In this document: positions 33,872 to 42,625 of the stretch, in pieces
Position numbering within the stretch: position 1 is the first letter of the stretch
Layout of the letters: every line of letters starts with the position of its first letter
Source: Clostridia bacterium
Lineage (GTDB): Bacteria; Bacillota; Clostridia; Oscillospirales; Acutalibacteraceae
DNA: 64,000 bases
Assembly (NCBI GenBank): GCA_017613735.1
Contig: JAGADF010000001.1
Span: 46,961-110,960 of the forward strand
Direction: 5' to 3'
Made by a program: the position numbers and the translations under genes
Notes under the pieces: generated by a model
What the model was told of the DNA's origin: nothing
Databases searched by the model: none
The model's input: the letters and a program-made list of their open reading frames with translations, nothing else

Positions 33872-36048
33872 TTTATCTCTTTCGCCATCCTTTTTATACC
33901 TTCTTCAAACGGGATTTCCTGTTTGTATGAGGTGTCGTTTTCAAGCTTTTTAATGTCCGCGCAAAGATACATAACCTGATTTTCACCGTATTTACGCTGA
34001 CCGAAAACAGGCTTGATATCGGGATTGACTACCCTGTGTATCGTTTCAATATATTCCTTCAGCGGCTTTTCTTCGCCGCTGCCGATAACGTATGTTTCAT
34101 TCGGCTTGCCCTCTTTTGCGACAAGGTAAATCGCATTTGCGGCGTCCGAACAGTAAAGCAAATCCCAGATTTGCTCTGCGGGCGTATACTCGGGACAGAT
34201 GCCGCTTTTAAGCTGAGAAATTGCCGAATACACAAGTGATTTTTCATGATCAAACGGGCCGTATACGCTCAGAAGTCTTGTCCATTCGTGATGGATACCC
34301 AGCTCATTACAAAGCTCTTTCGTCCTTTGACTTGCAATAAGCTTTGCTTTGCCGTATTCGTTTTCGGGATTTGCAGGCGTAAAATCGGTTAATTTGCAAT
34401 CAACTCTGCCGTATTCAGCCTGACTGCCGACGCCGACAAAGACTTCGCAGCCGAGAGCCTTTGCAGCCTTTACGGCGTCGAGCGAATATTCAATGTTTTT
34501 CTGCTGGAGCGCGACGTCGTTTCTGCCTTCACCAAAAGTGCCTGCCCAGGCAAGATGGAAAAATACCGAGCATTTTTCATTTATCATTTCGGGCAGTTTC
34601 TGATATTCGTCAATGCCGCAGAATATCTTTTTTACCTTTTCATTTTCGGGTACGTTGGAGTTCCTTTTTGATTCGGGATTAAGCACGGCAAAGACCGTGT
34701 AACCCTCGCAGACAAGTTTATTAATCAGCGAAACTCCGACAGACCCCGTACAGCCGGTAACAATGGCGCAGGGGGAATCGGTTTTTTCATCTTCATTTTC
34801 CGTCTTTTTAAGGGACAGAATGATTTTAAGTATGTAAACAGTTTCAGCTATAAACTGTATTCCCGAAGCAATAATCATCGCATACGCCGCACCGTAAATA
34901 CTGTATTTGGGGATGAGCACAAGCGAAAGAATCAGTACCAGTACACACGCCGAAACCGAAAAGGCAAGCAACTGTTTTAGTTTGCGGACGGAAACGAGAA
35001 GCACAGAATAGCAACTATTAACTGCTATTAATGTGCTTGCAATTATGGTGAAATAAAGCAGATTAAAATACGGTATAACAACTTCTCCGTAAATGAGTCT
35101 GAAAATAGGCTTTCCGATAAAAAACGAAAGGATAATTGCAAGTATGCCTAAAAAAACAATTACAGTATCGGAGATAAACAGAACTCTGCCAAGTTTTTTT
35201 TGCTGATTCTTAGAGTAATAATCTGCCATCTTTGGGGCAATTGGCATTTGAATGCCGGCGGCGAAGGTGGTTATTAAAACTGTCGGAACGGAAATAGAAG
35301 AAAAAATACCGAGCAAATCTACGCCGACGAGTCTTTTAAGGATCAGCTTTGGAATACTGTTGAACGCAGTGGCAGAGAACACATAAAGCATTGTCCACAG
35401 TCCGACGCAAAGCAAAGAAATAAGTTTTTTTATATCAAATTTCTTAAAGGCATCTGTCTGACGGCAATAATTTTTCGTAATCGGGAAATCGAACAACAGC
35501 AGAACAAAAAGCGAGCCTGCAGTCATAACGATAACCGAGAGAGTAAGATTTCCGCTAAATCGATAAGCAATCAGGAATAATAAAAGGTTCAGGATTCCCT
35601 TTAACCCCAGCGATATTCCGGAATAAATAATTTTTCCGTTTTTCTGGGATATTGCCGTTAGCACATCGCTGTATGCTTCAATGCATTTGTAAAGCATATA
35701 AACGGCAATCAGAATAAGACTTTGTCTGGTATCAGACGATATCAGGGTGTATCCTACGCAAAGAACAAATGCGGTAACAACTGTAATTATTCTTGAAAGC
35801 ACATAAGTCCCGTCGTCAAAGGAAGATTTAATATCGGAAACTTGATATGAACGAAGGCCGTAATTTGCAATCATGGAAAACATATTGCAAACTGACATGG
35901 CCAATGAAAACAGTCCCGCATCGGTTAAACCGCCCATACGTACAAGCACAATGGAAATAATCCACTGTGCGCCTAAATACAGAAAATTACCTATATTGTA
36001 ATAAGCAACATGATATACGGTTTTGTTAATAGCAAATTTACTGTTCAA
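33868..36048 (-). CDS. Wzx-type flippase fused to NAD(P)-dependent SDR
   Basis: 726 residues. TTG at 36048 is chosen because GGGAGGAG lies 7 nt upstream on the minus strand, and it leaves a normal 11-bp overlap with the preceding gene; the longer ATG start at 36099 would overlap by 62. Residues ~1-420 are a MATE/PST-type oligosaccharide flippase with about 12-14 helices (SKFAINKTVYHVAYYNIGNF...). Residues ~428-726 are an extended SDR: nucleotide loop VTGCTGSVG, catalytic YxxxK as YGKAK. The two parts are joined in one open frame with a charged linker (LSLKKTENEDEKTDSP). The SDR could be the CDP-sugar 4-reductase or epimerase the pathway lacks. A fusion of exporter and sugar-nucleotide enzyme is rare. 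Confidence 0.85.
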   Translation of the reverse strand: MNSKFAINKTVYHVAYYNIGNFLYLGAQWIISIVLVRMGGLTDAGLFSLAMSVCNMFSMIANYGLRSYQVSDIKSSFDDGTYVLSRIITVVTAFVLCVGYTLISSDTRQSLILIAVYMLYKCIEAYSDVLTAISQKNGKIIYSGISLGLKGILNLLLFLIAYRFSGNLTLSVIVMTAGSLFVLLLFDFPITKNYCRQTDAFKKFDIKKLISLLCVGLWTMLYVFSATAFNSIPKLILKRLVGVDLLGIFSSISVPTVLITTFAAGIQMPIAPKMADYYSKNQQKKLGRVLFISDTVIVFLGILAIILSFFIGKPIFRLIYGEVVIPYFNLLYFTIIASTLIAVNSCYSVLLVSVRKLKQLLAFSVSACVLVLILSLVLIPKYSIYGAAYAMIIASGIQFIAETVYILKIILSLKKTENEDEKTDSPCAIVTGCTGSVGVSLINKLVCEGYTVFAVLNPESKRNSNVPENEKVKKIFCGIDEYQKLPEMINEKCSVFFHLAWAGTFGEGRNDVALQQKNIEYSLDAVKAAKALGCEVFVGVGSQAEYGRVDCKLTDFTPANPENEYGKAKLIASQRTKELCNELGIHHEWTRLLSVYGPFDHEKSLVYSAISQLKSGICPEYTPAEQIWDLLYCSDAANAIYLVAKEGKPNETYVIGSGEEKPLKEYIETIHRVVNPDIKPVFGQRKYGENQVMYLCADIKKLENDTSYKQEIPFEEGIKRMAKEIK

Positions 36049-37447
36049 AACACTCCTCCCAATCGTCCGGGGATTTGAAGCTGAAGCTGTTGCTTTCATT
36101 TATCTGTTTATAGGATATTCCGTTCCATTTCGAATCGTTTGAAATTAAGGTTATATCTTCATCAGAGTTAAAAATCAGCAAGCTGTTATTTCCTGAAAAA
36201 TAACTGTTAAAGGTGGGAATTTTATCAATTTTTGCTCTCATAAGACGGGCAATAACTAGATCTGTGGCAAAGGAGTTTTCGCCTGCCAAAATCATACCGA
36301 CCGGTCTGGATTCGGGAGCCATTGGTCCGTTGTGCTCGCCTGAAACAATCATATCGGCAATATTGAAGAAGGCTCTCTGAGGTGTTTCCTTAATAATGCC
36401 GTTTTTGTCTGCATACAGAGCAATTCTGTTCAAATCAATTGTTGTCTTGCTTATTGTGTTGTTACCTGACCAGCTGCCGAATGAAGTGCGGTCGCTGTAA
36501 AAGTGATTTATAATGAAATCCTGAACTAAAATAACAGCCTGATAAAAACGGGCACGGAAATACTTCTTGTTATATACGCAGATGCAGAATTTGTCGTGAT
36601 TTTTTGTTCGGAGTTCCTTTATTTTACTTTTTTTATTGTATTCATCACCGCCGTCAGACAGACTGCCGGTGGTATGATGAGGCAGATATTCTTTACGGCA
36701 GTTGATGCCCACCAGATTTTTTAAACAAGCAGTTATTCCTGCCTTCTTGTGTGTCTTTGGCTTTGGCATATTAATAATGCAGTCAGCCTTAAGAATATCC
36801 TCTGCAATGCAGTATTCGTGCGTTCCGAAATTATGATGCTTGATTAATTCATCGGGATTATAATTTGTTATTCTTATTTTTTTCAGTTTATCTTTACTGC
36901 AATCCGAAAACTCACTGAGATTGTCCAACTTCACAATAATATGTTTTGCTGAGGGTTTTTCGCTCTGATGAAGGACTCCGTGATCGGATCTGGATATAAC
37001 GCCTCGGAAATCCTTAAGAACAATGTCGATTCCGGTTTGTTGATAGTCCTTGACTAGTTGTTCATAACCGCTTTTTTTAATAAGTTCATTAAAATTACAT
37101 TCCTGTACGGGAGCATCGCCGATTGTTATTTTGCCTTTTCCCTCTAAAGCAATAATTACATAATCAAGAACTGCTCTGACAACAGACGGGTTTGTAAAAA
37201 CGCAATCTGTGTCATCCTGGAAACCTTTTCTGTAGTTTTTGTGCATAACAAGATTGGGCTTAATAACAACAAGATTTCCGGGCTTAATGAATTTGCCGAG
37301 AGGATTCCAACTTTCGGTTCCGTAGTTTTCTTTATCAAGTTCCAGATCGGCAAATGAGTTTTTAACTAACTCTTTAATATAATAGTCTGCCTCGCCATAA
37401 TCTGGATATTTTGCATTTTCGTTATACTCAACTGCAACCTTGTACAT
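36038..37447 (-). CDS. DUF362 domain protein
   Basis: 469 residues; ATG with GAAAGGAA upstream. The family signature VVIKPNLVMHKN near residue 60, DADCIINMPKPKTHKKAGITACLKNL around 240, and VGMILAGENSFATDLV near 400 identify DUF362. The role of DUF362 is not settled; members are often near iron-sulfur or surface-polymer genes. No ferredoxin-type Cys cluster is visible here. Two bases separate it from the ATP-grasp gene, and its stop overlaps the flippase-SDR start, so all are co-transcribed. It may modify the glycan or act in redox of an intermediate; unproven. Confidence 0.8.
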   Translation of the reverse strand: MYKVAVEYNENAKYPDYGEADYYIKELVKNSFADLELDKENYGTESWNPLGKFIKPGNLVVIKPNLVMHKNYRKGFQDDTDCVFTNPSVVRAVLDYVIIALEGKGKITIGDAPVQECNFNELIKKSGYEQLVKDYQQTGIDIVLKDFRGVISRSDHGVLHQSEKPSAKHIIVKLDNLSEFSDCSKDKLKKIRITNYNPDELIKHHNFGTHEYCIAEDILKADCIINMPKPKTHKKAGITACLKNLVGINCRKEYLPHHTTGSLSDGGDEYNKKSKIKELRTKNHDKFCICVYNKKYFRARFYQAVILVQDFIINHFYSDRTSFGSWSGNNTISKTTIDLNRIALYADKNGIIKETPQRAFFNIADMIVSGEHNGPMAPESRPVGMILAGENSFATDLVIARLMRAKIDKIPTFNSYFSGNNSLLIFNSDEDITLISNDSKWNGISYKQINESNSFSFKSPDDWEECFEQ

Positions 37448-37448
37448 T

Positions 37449-38315
37449 TTAGTTCCTTTCGGGCAATTTCAACATATTGCCTAATGCTGTTCCTAATTCG
37501 GGAGGGGTATACTTTTCAAATCCGCTCCCGTGATATAAAGTAAGCTCGCCGAAATAGATTTGATTTTCAACAATATAAAAATCTACTCTTACCTGGGGAA
37601 TATCTTTTGAGAGGGTTCTTGACAGGGATAACAATTCGTCAAGAACGGGGGGCTTTTTAAATTGTTTTTCCGGATTTGTCGGGAACTTGGATGTTCCGTG
37701 TATATATTTCCAGTTACAGTTGTAAAGATTTCTCAGGTGCCCGCTGAATCTGTTGTAATCAACCTGAATAATCCGTGGTTCGCCGTTAAAGCAAAAAACC
37801 TTATAGTCCTTTAACTCATAGCCTGATTCATCAACCATATATTTTTCGGCTATTATTCTCGGAGTTACATTTTTATAAGCCCATTCTCTGCCGCAATAAT
37901 AATAGTTCTTTTTCAGGCTATCCGAAAGAATTTTCTTTGCCTCTTCAAAATCAAAATCCGATTTATCCCTGCATATAACAACTCCGCCGCTGTCGTGAGT
38001 GCATTTGAGCACAAAGCTGTCAGGCAAGGAGACAAAATTAATGTCATTTACACTATCCCATACCCCATATGTCGGAATAATATACTTTTTACCGATCAGT
38101 TTTTCAACATAGCTTTTTACTTCATATTTATCGACTAATTTTGTATATAACGGATTGTGGTCATAAAGCTTTATCCACTGTATTTTTTCGTTATAAGTTA
38201 CAGGGTTTTTCAGATGCAGTATTTTCTTACAACTTATAAGAAAATGCAATTTTAAAAACAGCTTGTCTGGTATTGCTTTTACAAAAGGTAAAAAATATAC
38301 ATCCTGTTTGTTCAT
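37449..38315 (-). CDS. TupA-like ATP-grasp protein
   Basis: 288 residues; ATGA overlap with the upstream GT8 gene. The N-terminal block (NEKIQWIKLYDHNPLYTKLVDKY) and the ATP-grasp centre FVLKCTHDSGGVVICRDK, then KDYKVFCFNGEP, and the final GELTLYHGSGFE match the TupA-like ATP-grasp family. TupA makes the poly-glutamate part of teichuronopeptide; relatives add amino acids or similar groups to surface glycans by an amide bond. Here it likely decorates the repeat unit. Confidence 0.85.
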   Translation of the reverse strand: MNKQDVYFLPFVKAIPDKLFLKLHFLISCKKILHLKNPVTYNEKIQWIKLYDHNPLYTKLVDKYEVKSYVEKLIGKKYIIPTYGVWDSVNDINFVSLPDSFVLKCTHDSGGVVICRDKSDFDFEEAKKILSDSLKKNYYYCGREWAYKNVTPRIIAEKYMVDESGYELKDYKVFCFNGEPRIIQVDYNRFSGHLRNLYNCNWKYIHGTSKFPTNPEKQFKKPPVLDELLSLSRTLSKDIPQVRVDFYIVENQIYFGELTLYHGSGFEKYTPPELGTALGNMLKLPERN

Positions 38316-39328
38316 TTCAAGCTCTCTTTCATCAGTTTTTTATTCTTTTTCTTAATGGTTTGTTCAGTGTATTTTGAAAAGATAAAAAGGAACAGCCCCC
38401 TTGGAAACAGCCTGTAAAGCGCCTTCTCAATTTTAAAGATAAAAGGCATACCGGCCGGTCTTTTAACATAATTTGACCATTCCGATTTATAAAGATAGCT
38501 GTCAAAAAGCTCAGTGTCCGGATGATAATTGTTTTTATGCCACGGAAATTCGCCTAAAAAACGATAGGCGTGTATTATTTTCGGATTTTGCCTTGCGTGT
38601 TCAAGCTGCCCTGTTGAATAGTAACCTTTCTGCGGATAGCAGAAGAAAAAAGCTTTGTCAGGATACGCTCTGTGAACAGGCATAAAATTATATTCGGGCG
38701 GCAGGGCAATGGTATCGTTTTTCAGGACCATGTTGAAAAGATCCTGATCGGGATTTACAAATTTTGCCCTGACATTCTGAATGTAATCAATAAGTTTTTC
38801 GGAATAGCCGCGTTCCTTCCAAAGTTCGACGTTGATAAGTGTTACGCCGGCATTGAAATAGATTTCGTCGGAAGAAAACCCAAGCAAGGTTTTATACTTG
38901 CCTGCGATTGCGTCCTTAACCACAGCTACGCATTTGCCCTTGAAATCAAAGTTAATAAGGTCGCTGAGATTGCCCGGAACAATTGAATCCGAGTCAATAT
39001 ACAGAAGCGTTTTGACATCGTCGGGTAAAAACAGGTGAAAGAATTTTCTGTAATGCGTTGCGTATGAACCCCTGTACATAGGAACGCCGAGTTCTTTCAT
39101 TAAATCCGCAAATTGCTGACCGTCAACAATAATGAGTTCCCTTTTGTATTTATCAACTGTCCTTTGTATTTTTTGTTTGTTTTCATCACTGACATTGTCC
39201 ATTACAACAAAAATGCGTATCCTGTCAATGTCCTGATTGTTTTCAAGCAGCGAAAAAATGGATGTTCCTCCGAATGGAGCGTAATTATTGTCAAAGGCAT
39301 AAAGCACATTGAGTTCTTTTCCCATCAT
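38312..39328 (-). CDS. family 8 glycosyltransferase
   Basis: 338 residues. GT8 layout: NVLYAFDNNYAPFGG start, the metal motif YIDSDSIV (DxD type), NAGVTLINVELW, and DQDLFNMVL. GT8 enzymes are retaining galactosyl or glucosyl transferases of LPS, capsule and glycoproteins, in the cytoplasm or at the membrane. It overlaps the rfbH stop (ATGATG with TGA) and so follows it in translation. A basic C-terminus (KKKNKKLMKESLK) may bind the membrane. Confidence 0.88.
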   Translation of the reverse strand: MMGKELNVLYAFDNNYAPFGGTSIFSLLENNQDIDRIRIFVVMDNVSDENKQKIQRTVDKYKRELIIVDGQQFADLMKELGVPMYRGSYATHYRKFFHLFLPDDVKTLLYIDSDSIVPGNLSDLINFDFKGKCVAVVKDAIAGKYKTLLGFSSDEIYFNAGVTLINVELWKERGYSEKLIDYIQNVRAKFVNPDQDLFNMVLKNDTIALPPEYNFMPVHRAYPDKAFFFCYPQKGYYSTGQLEHARQNPKIIHAYRFLGEFPWHKNNYHPDTELFDSYLYKSEWSNYVKRPAGMPFIFKIEKALYRLFPRGLFLFIFSKYTEQTIKKKNKKLMKESLK

Positions 39329-40659
39329 CCCACCGCCTCAACAATTTTTTCTGCCATTTTTGAAAGCATTTCTTTTGTCATTCCGGGGTAGACGCCTACC
39401 CAGAAGGAGTTATTCATAATTGCGTCCGTGTTTTCAAGGCTGCCGATAATTCTGTATGCCTTTTCGTCATCGCGGATACTGTCAAAGCACGGATGCTTTG
39501 TGAGGTTGCCTGCGAAAAGCATTCTCGTCTGAATGCCGTTTTCTTCGAGATGGCGGACGACTTTTTCCCTGTCAATGCCGTCTTTGCAGGTCATAAGGAA
39601 ACCAAACCACGACGGGTCGGAATTTTCAGCCGCCTCGGGCAGAATCAATTTATCTTCGTAATTTTTAAGGAGAGCTTTGAGGTATTCAAAGTTCTCTTTT
39701 CTTTTCTGAATAAAACCGGGCAGCTTTTCAAGCTGGGCGCAGCCGATTGCCGATTGCATATCGGTTGGCTTTAAATTGAATCCGAAATGCGAATAAACGT
39801 ATTTGTGGTCATAGCCTTTGGGCAACTCGCCGTACTGACCGTCAAAACGGTGCCCGCAGAGGTTATCTTTACCTGACGGGCAGATGCAGTCGCGTCCCCA
39901 GTCGCGCATTGAACGGATTATTTTATTGAGCAGCGCATTGTCGGTATAAACCGCCCCGCCTTCGCCCATGGTCATATGGTGCGGAGGGTAGAAACTCGAC
40001 GTGCCGATATCGCCGAAGGCGCCAGTGTAATTTGAAACGCCGTCGAGTGTGTAGCGTGAACCGAGAGCGTCGCAGTTATCTTCGATAAGCCAGAGATTGT
40101 ATTTTTCGCAGAATGCCTTAACTGCTTTTATGTCAAAAGGATTTCCGAGCGTATGAGCCGCAAAAACGGCTTTTGTTTTATTGCTGAGCGCCTTTTCAAG
40201 AAGCGAAATGTCAAGATTGTACTGCGGAATTGTTACGTCAATAAATACGGGAACTGCGCCGAATTGCAAAATCGGAGCGACTGTAGTCGGAAAACCCGCC
40301 GCAACCGTAATGACCTCGTCGCTGCGTTTTATCGCCCTTTCGCCGAGCAGGGGAGAGGTCAGCGCAAAAAATGCGAGCATATTTGCCGATGAGCCTGAGC
40401 TGACTGCGGCGCAGTATTTTACGCCGAGAAAATCCGCAAGTCCTTTTTCAAACCTTTCGGTGTATTCGCCCGCCGTAAGCCAGAATTTAAGTGCGCTGTC
40501 AACAAGATTTGTCATTTCGTTCTTATCGTAAACGCGGCCTGCGTAGTTAATTCTGTCGCCGTCCTTATATTCGCTTTTTTGGTGATATTTTTCGCAGTAT
40601 TCGGCGGTAAGCTTTAATATTTCCTGCCTTGCCTGCTCCTCGGTTTTATTTTCGAACAT
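39325..40659 (-). CDS. rfbH: RfbH/DdhC CDP-6-deoxy-4-hexulose 3-dehydrase (E1)
   Basis: 444 residues; ATG with GGGAG upstream. A DegT-family fold in which the Schiff-base Lys is replaced by His (FYPPHHMTMGEGG), the hallmark of the PMP-dependent dehydrase E1. The [2Fe-2S] Cys are visible: EDNC early, then CIC and, seven residues on, C (DCICPSGKDNLC). E1 removes the C3 hydroxyl of CDP-4-keto-6-deoxyglucose, with electrons from the E3 reductase (RfbI/DdhD). No E3 gene is in the window, so another reductase must serve. Length and motifs are normal for the family. Confidence 0.93.
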   Translation of the reverse strand: MFENKTEEQARQEILKLTAEYCEKYHQKSEYKDGDRINYAGRVYDKNEMTNLVDSALKFWLTAGEYTERFEKGLADFLGVKYCAAVSSGSSANMLAFFALTSPLLGERAIKRSDEVITVAAGFPTTVAPILQFGAVPVFIDVTIPQYNLDISLLEKALSNKTKAVFAAHTLGNPFDIKAVKAFCEKYNLWLIEDNCDALGSRYTLDGVSNYTGAFGDIGTSSFYPPHHMTMGEGGAVYTDNALLNKIIRSMRDWGRDCICPSGKDNLCGHRFDGQYGELPKGYDHKYVYSHFGFNLKPTDMQSAIGCAQLEKLPGFIQKRKENFEYLKALLKNYEDKLILPEAAENSDPSWFGFLMTCKDGIDREKVVRHLEENGIQTRMLFAGNLTKHPCFDSIRDDEKAYRIIGSLENTDAIMNNSFWVGVYPGMTKEMLSKMAEKIVEAVG

Positions 40660-40660
40660 T

Positions 40661-41713
40661 TTATTCTCCCAGAAAAGAATTGATTTGATTTGTCATTATC
40701 CCGCTTGCGGGAGCGCCGCCGAGATAAGCCTTTGTGAATTCAACCGTTTTTTCAACTGCGGTTTCAATATTCCAGCGCGCAGACCACCCGAAAGTGTTTT
40801 TAAGCTTATCGCAGTTGAGTTTAAGAAAGCCTGCTTCGTGGGGATTCTCAACCTTTTTATGCTCCCACCTTGCGCCGTCGTCCCAGTATCTGCAGAAAAG
40901 GGTTGCGAGCTCGCCTGTCGTAATGCAGTCCGTTTCATCGGGACCGACATTGTAGTAACCGCTGAAGGATTTGTCTTCGTATTGTCTTTGGGCAATCATA
41001 AGATATACGAAAATCGGTTCGAGCACGTGCTGGAAAGGTCTTACGGAATCGGGATTCCGAAGAATAATCGGCTCGCCCTTTGACGCCGCGCGGATGCAGT
41101 CGGGAATAATGCGGTTTGGCGCAAGGTCGCCGCCGCCGATAACATTACCCGCTCTTGCGGTTGAAACGGCAATACCTTTATCAAGAAGAAATGATTTAGC
41201 GTAGCTGTGAGTTACGAGCTCCGAGCAGGATTTGCTGTTTGAATATGGGTCAAAGCCGTCGAGCTTGTCCGTTTCGACAAAGGCTTTTGAAAGGTCGTCG
41301 TTCTCATAAACTTTGTCGGTTGTGACATTCAAAAACGACCTGACGCAGTCAGATTGCCTGATACATTCAAGCAGGTTAACCGTGCCCATAACGTTTGTTT
41401 CGTAAGTGTATTTCGGATTTTTATAGGACTCAAGGACTATCGGTTGCGCTGCAAGATGAAAGACTATTTCGGGCTTGCAAACATCAAAGGCTTTTTTGAG
41501 TGAGCCGAAATCCCTTATGTCGCCTATAACCGAAACCATTTCATTTTCAAGACCTGTTTTCCCGAACAGGTCGTTGTCTTTTTCAGGCGCGAGAGCATAG
41601 CCCGTGACGAGAGCGCCGGCATTAACCAACGCTTTGCAAAGCCACGAACCTTTGAAGCCCGTATGACCGGTAACGAATACCTTTTTGCCTGAATAAAAGC
41701 TCAAACTGTCCAT
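40661..41713 (-). CDS. rfbG: CDP-glucose 4,6-dehydratase
   Basis: 350 residues. ATG at 41713 overlaps the rfbF stop by one base (TAATG) and has GGGAGG upstream; the longer ATG at 41734 would lie inside rfbF. NAD-binding GHTGFKGSWLCK, catalytic YSNSK in FDPYSNSKSCSE, and the Thr in NVTTDKVYEND fit the extended-SDR 4,6-dehydratases. It makes CDP-4-keto-6-deoxyglucose, the substrate of RfbH. Second gene of the minus-strand operon. Confidence 0.93.
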   Translation of the reverse strand: MDSLSFYSGKKVFVTGHTGFKGSWLCKALVNAGALVTGYALAPEKDNDLFGKTGLENEMVSVIGDIRDFGSLKKAFDVCKPEIVFHLAAQPIVLESYKNPKYTYETNVMGTVNLLECIRQSDCVRSFLNVTTDKVYENDDLSKAFVETDKLDGFDPYSNSKSCSELVTHSYAKSFLLDKGIAVSTARAGNVIGGGDLAPNRIIPDCIRAASKGEPIILRNPDSVRPFQHVLEPIFVYLMIAQRQYEDKSFSGYYNVGPDETDCITTGELATLFCRYWDDGARWEHKKVENPHEAGFLKLNCDKLKNTFGWSARWNIETAVEKTVEFTKAYLGGAPASGIMTNQINSFLGE

Positions 41714-42489
41714 TAATCCTCCCAAAGCTTCCACGGGGCGTTTCCGCTTTCCCAGAGCGTTTCAAGAAGCTGTTTGTCGCGCTGTGTGTCCATGCACTGC
41801 CAGAAACCCTCGTGCTTATACGCCATAAGCTGACCTGCAGCCGCAAGTGTTTCAAGCGGCTTCTTTTCGAATATGCAGCCGTCGCCGTCGAGAAGGTCAA
41901 AAATCTCGGGATTCATAACCATAAATCCGCCGTTGATAATGCTGCTGTCGTTTTCGCTCTTTTCTTTGAAATCGGCGATAGAGCCGTCATCCTTGACGTC
42001 GAGCACGCCGAAACGCTGAGCGACGTTGATTGCGCTGATTGTTCCGGTTTTACCGTGCGACTTATGGAATTCAAGCAGCTTATTGATATCGATATTGCTT
42101 ACGCCGTCGCCGTATGTAAGCATAAACGGTTCGTCGCCTACATATTCCTGAATTCTCTTTATACGGCCGCCCGTCATTGTATGAAGACCCGTGTCGACAA
42201 GAGTTACCTTCCACGGCTCGGAATGATTTTTATGTACCGTCATAGAGTTGTTCTCAAGGTCGAACGTCACGTCCGAGGTGTGAAGATAATAGTCCGCAAA
42301 AAACTCCTTGACTATATACTGCTTATAGCCAAGACAGATTATGAAATCGTTGAAGCCGTAGTGGGAATAAATTTTCATTATATGCCAGAGAATCGGTCTG
42401 TCGCCTATGCCTATCATGGGCTTCGGCTTCAGGTGACTCTCTTCGCTTATTCTTGTGCCGAGACCGCCGGCGAGAATTACAACTTTCAT
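41713..42489 (-). CDS. rfbF: glucose-1-phosphate cytidylyltransferase
   Basis: 258 residues; ATG after CGGAGG. N-terminal nucleotidyl motif LAGGLGTRISEES and KPKPMI, a metal Asp in LTYGDGVSNID, and VLDVKDDGSI match the CDP-glucose pyrophosphorylases. It makes CDP-glucose from glucose-1-phosphate and CTP, the first step toward 3,6-dideoxy and branched sugars. First gene of the minus-strand operon, with a promoter close behind it. Confidence 0.94.
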   Translation of the reverse strand: MKVVILAGGLGTRISEESHLKPKPMIGIGDRPILWHIMKIYSHYGFNDFIICLGYKQYIVKEFFADYYLHTSDVTFDLENNSMTVHKNHSEPWKVTLVDTGLHTMTGGRIKRIQEYVGDEPFMLTYGDGVSNIDINKLLEFHKSHGKTGTISAINVAQRFGVLDVKDDGSIADFKEKSENDSSIINGGFMVMNPEIFDLLDGDGCIFEKKPLETLAAAGQLMAYKHEGFWQCMDTQRDKQLLETLWESGNAPWKLWED

Positions 42490-42533
42490 TTTTCATTCCT
42501 CCGTTATTTTACGGATTTTAATATATTTAATCA

Positions 42534-42562
42534 ATAATACCATAAAATATATAATATTTCCA
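42534..42562 (-). promoter_or_regulatory. promoter of rfbFGH operon (minus strand)
   Basis: On the minus strand TGGAAA (42562-42557), 17 bp, TATTAT (42539-42534), with extended -10 TGG. It lies back to back with the plus-strand promoter at 42570. Confidence 0.6.
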
Positions 42563-42569
42563 TAAAAAA

Positions 42570-42598
42570 TTGAAAAAAAGATAATTGTATGATAAAAT
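42570..42598 (+). promoter_or_regulatory. promoter of second YfhO gene
   Basis: TTGAAA (42570-42575), 17 bp, TAAAAT (42593-42598) with extended -10 TGA; divergent from the rfbF promoter. Confidence 0.7.
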
Positions 42599-42625
42599 GT
42601 AAAAAAACCATAAGGGAGTAAAGAA

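Noticed and set aside
36049-36099. Longer start for the flippase-SDR gene
   Set aside because: It would overlap the DUF362 gene by 62 bases; a GGGAGGAG ribosome site favours the TTG at 36048.
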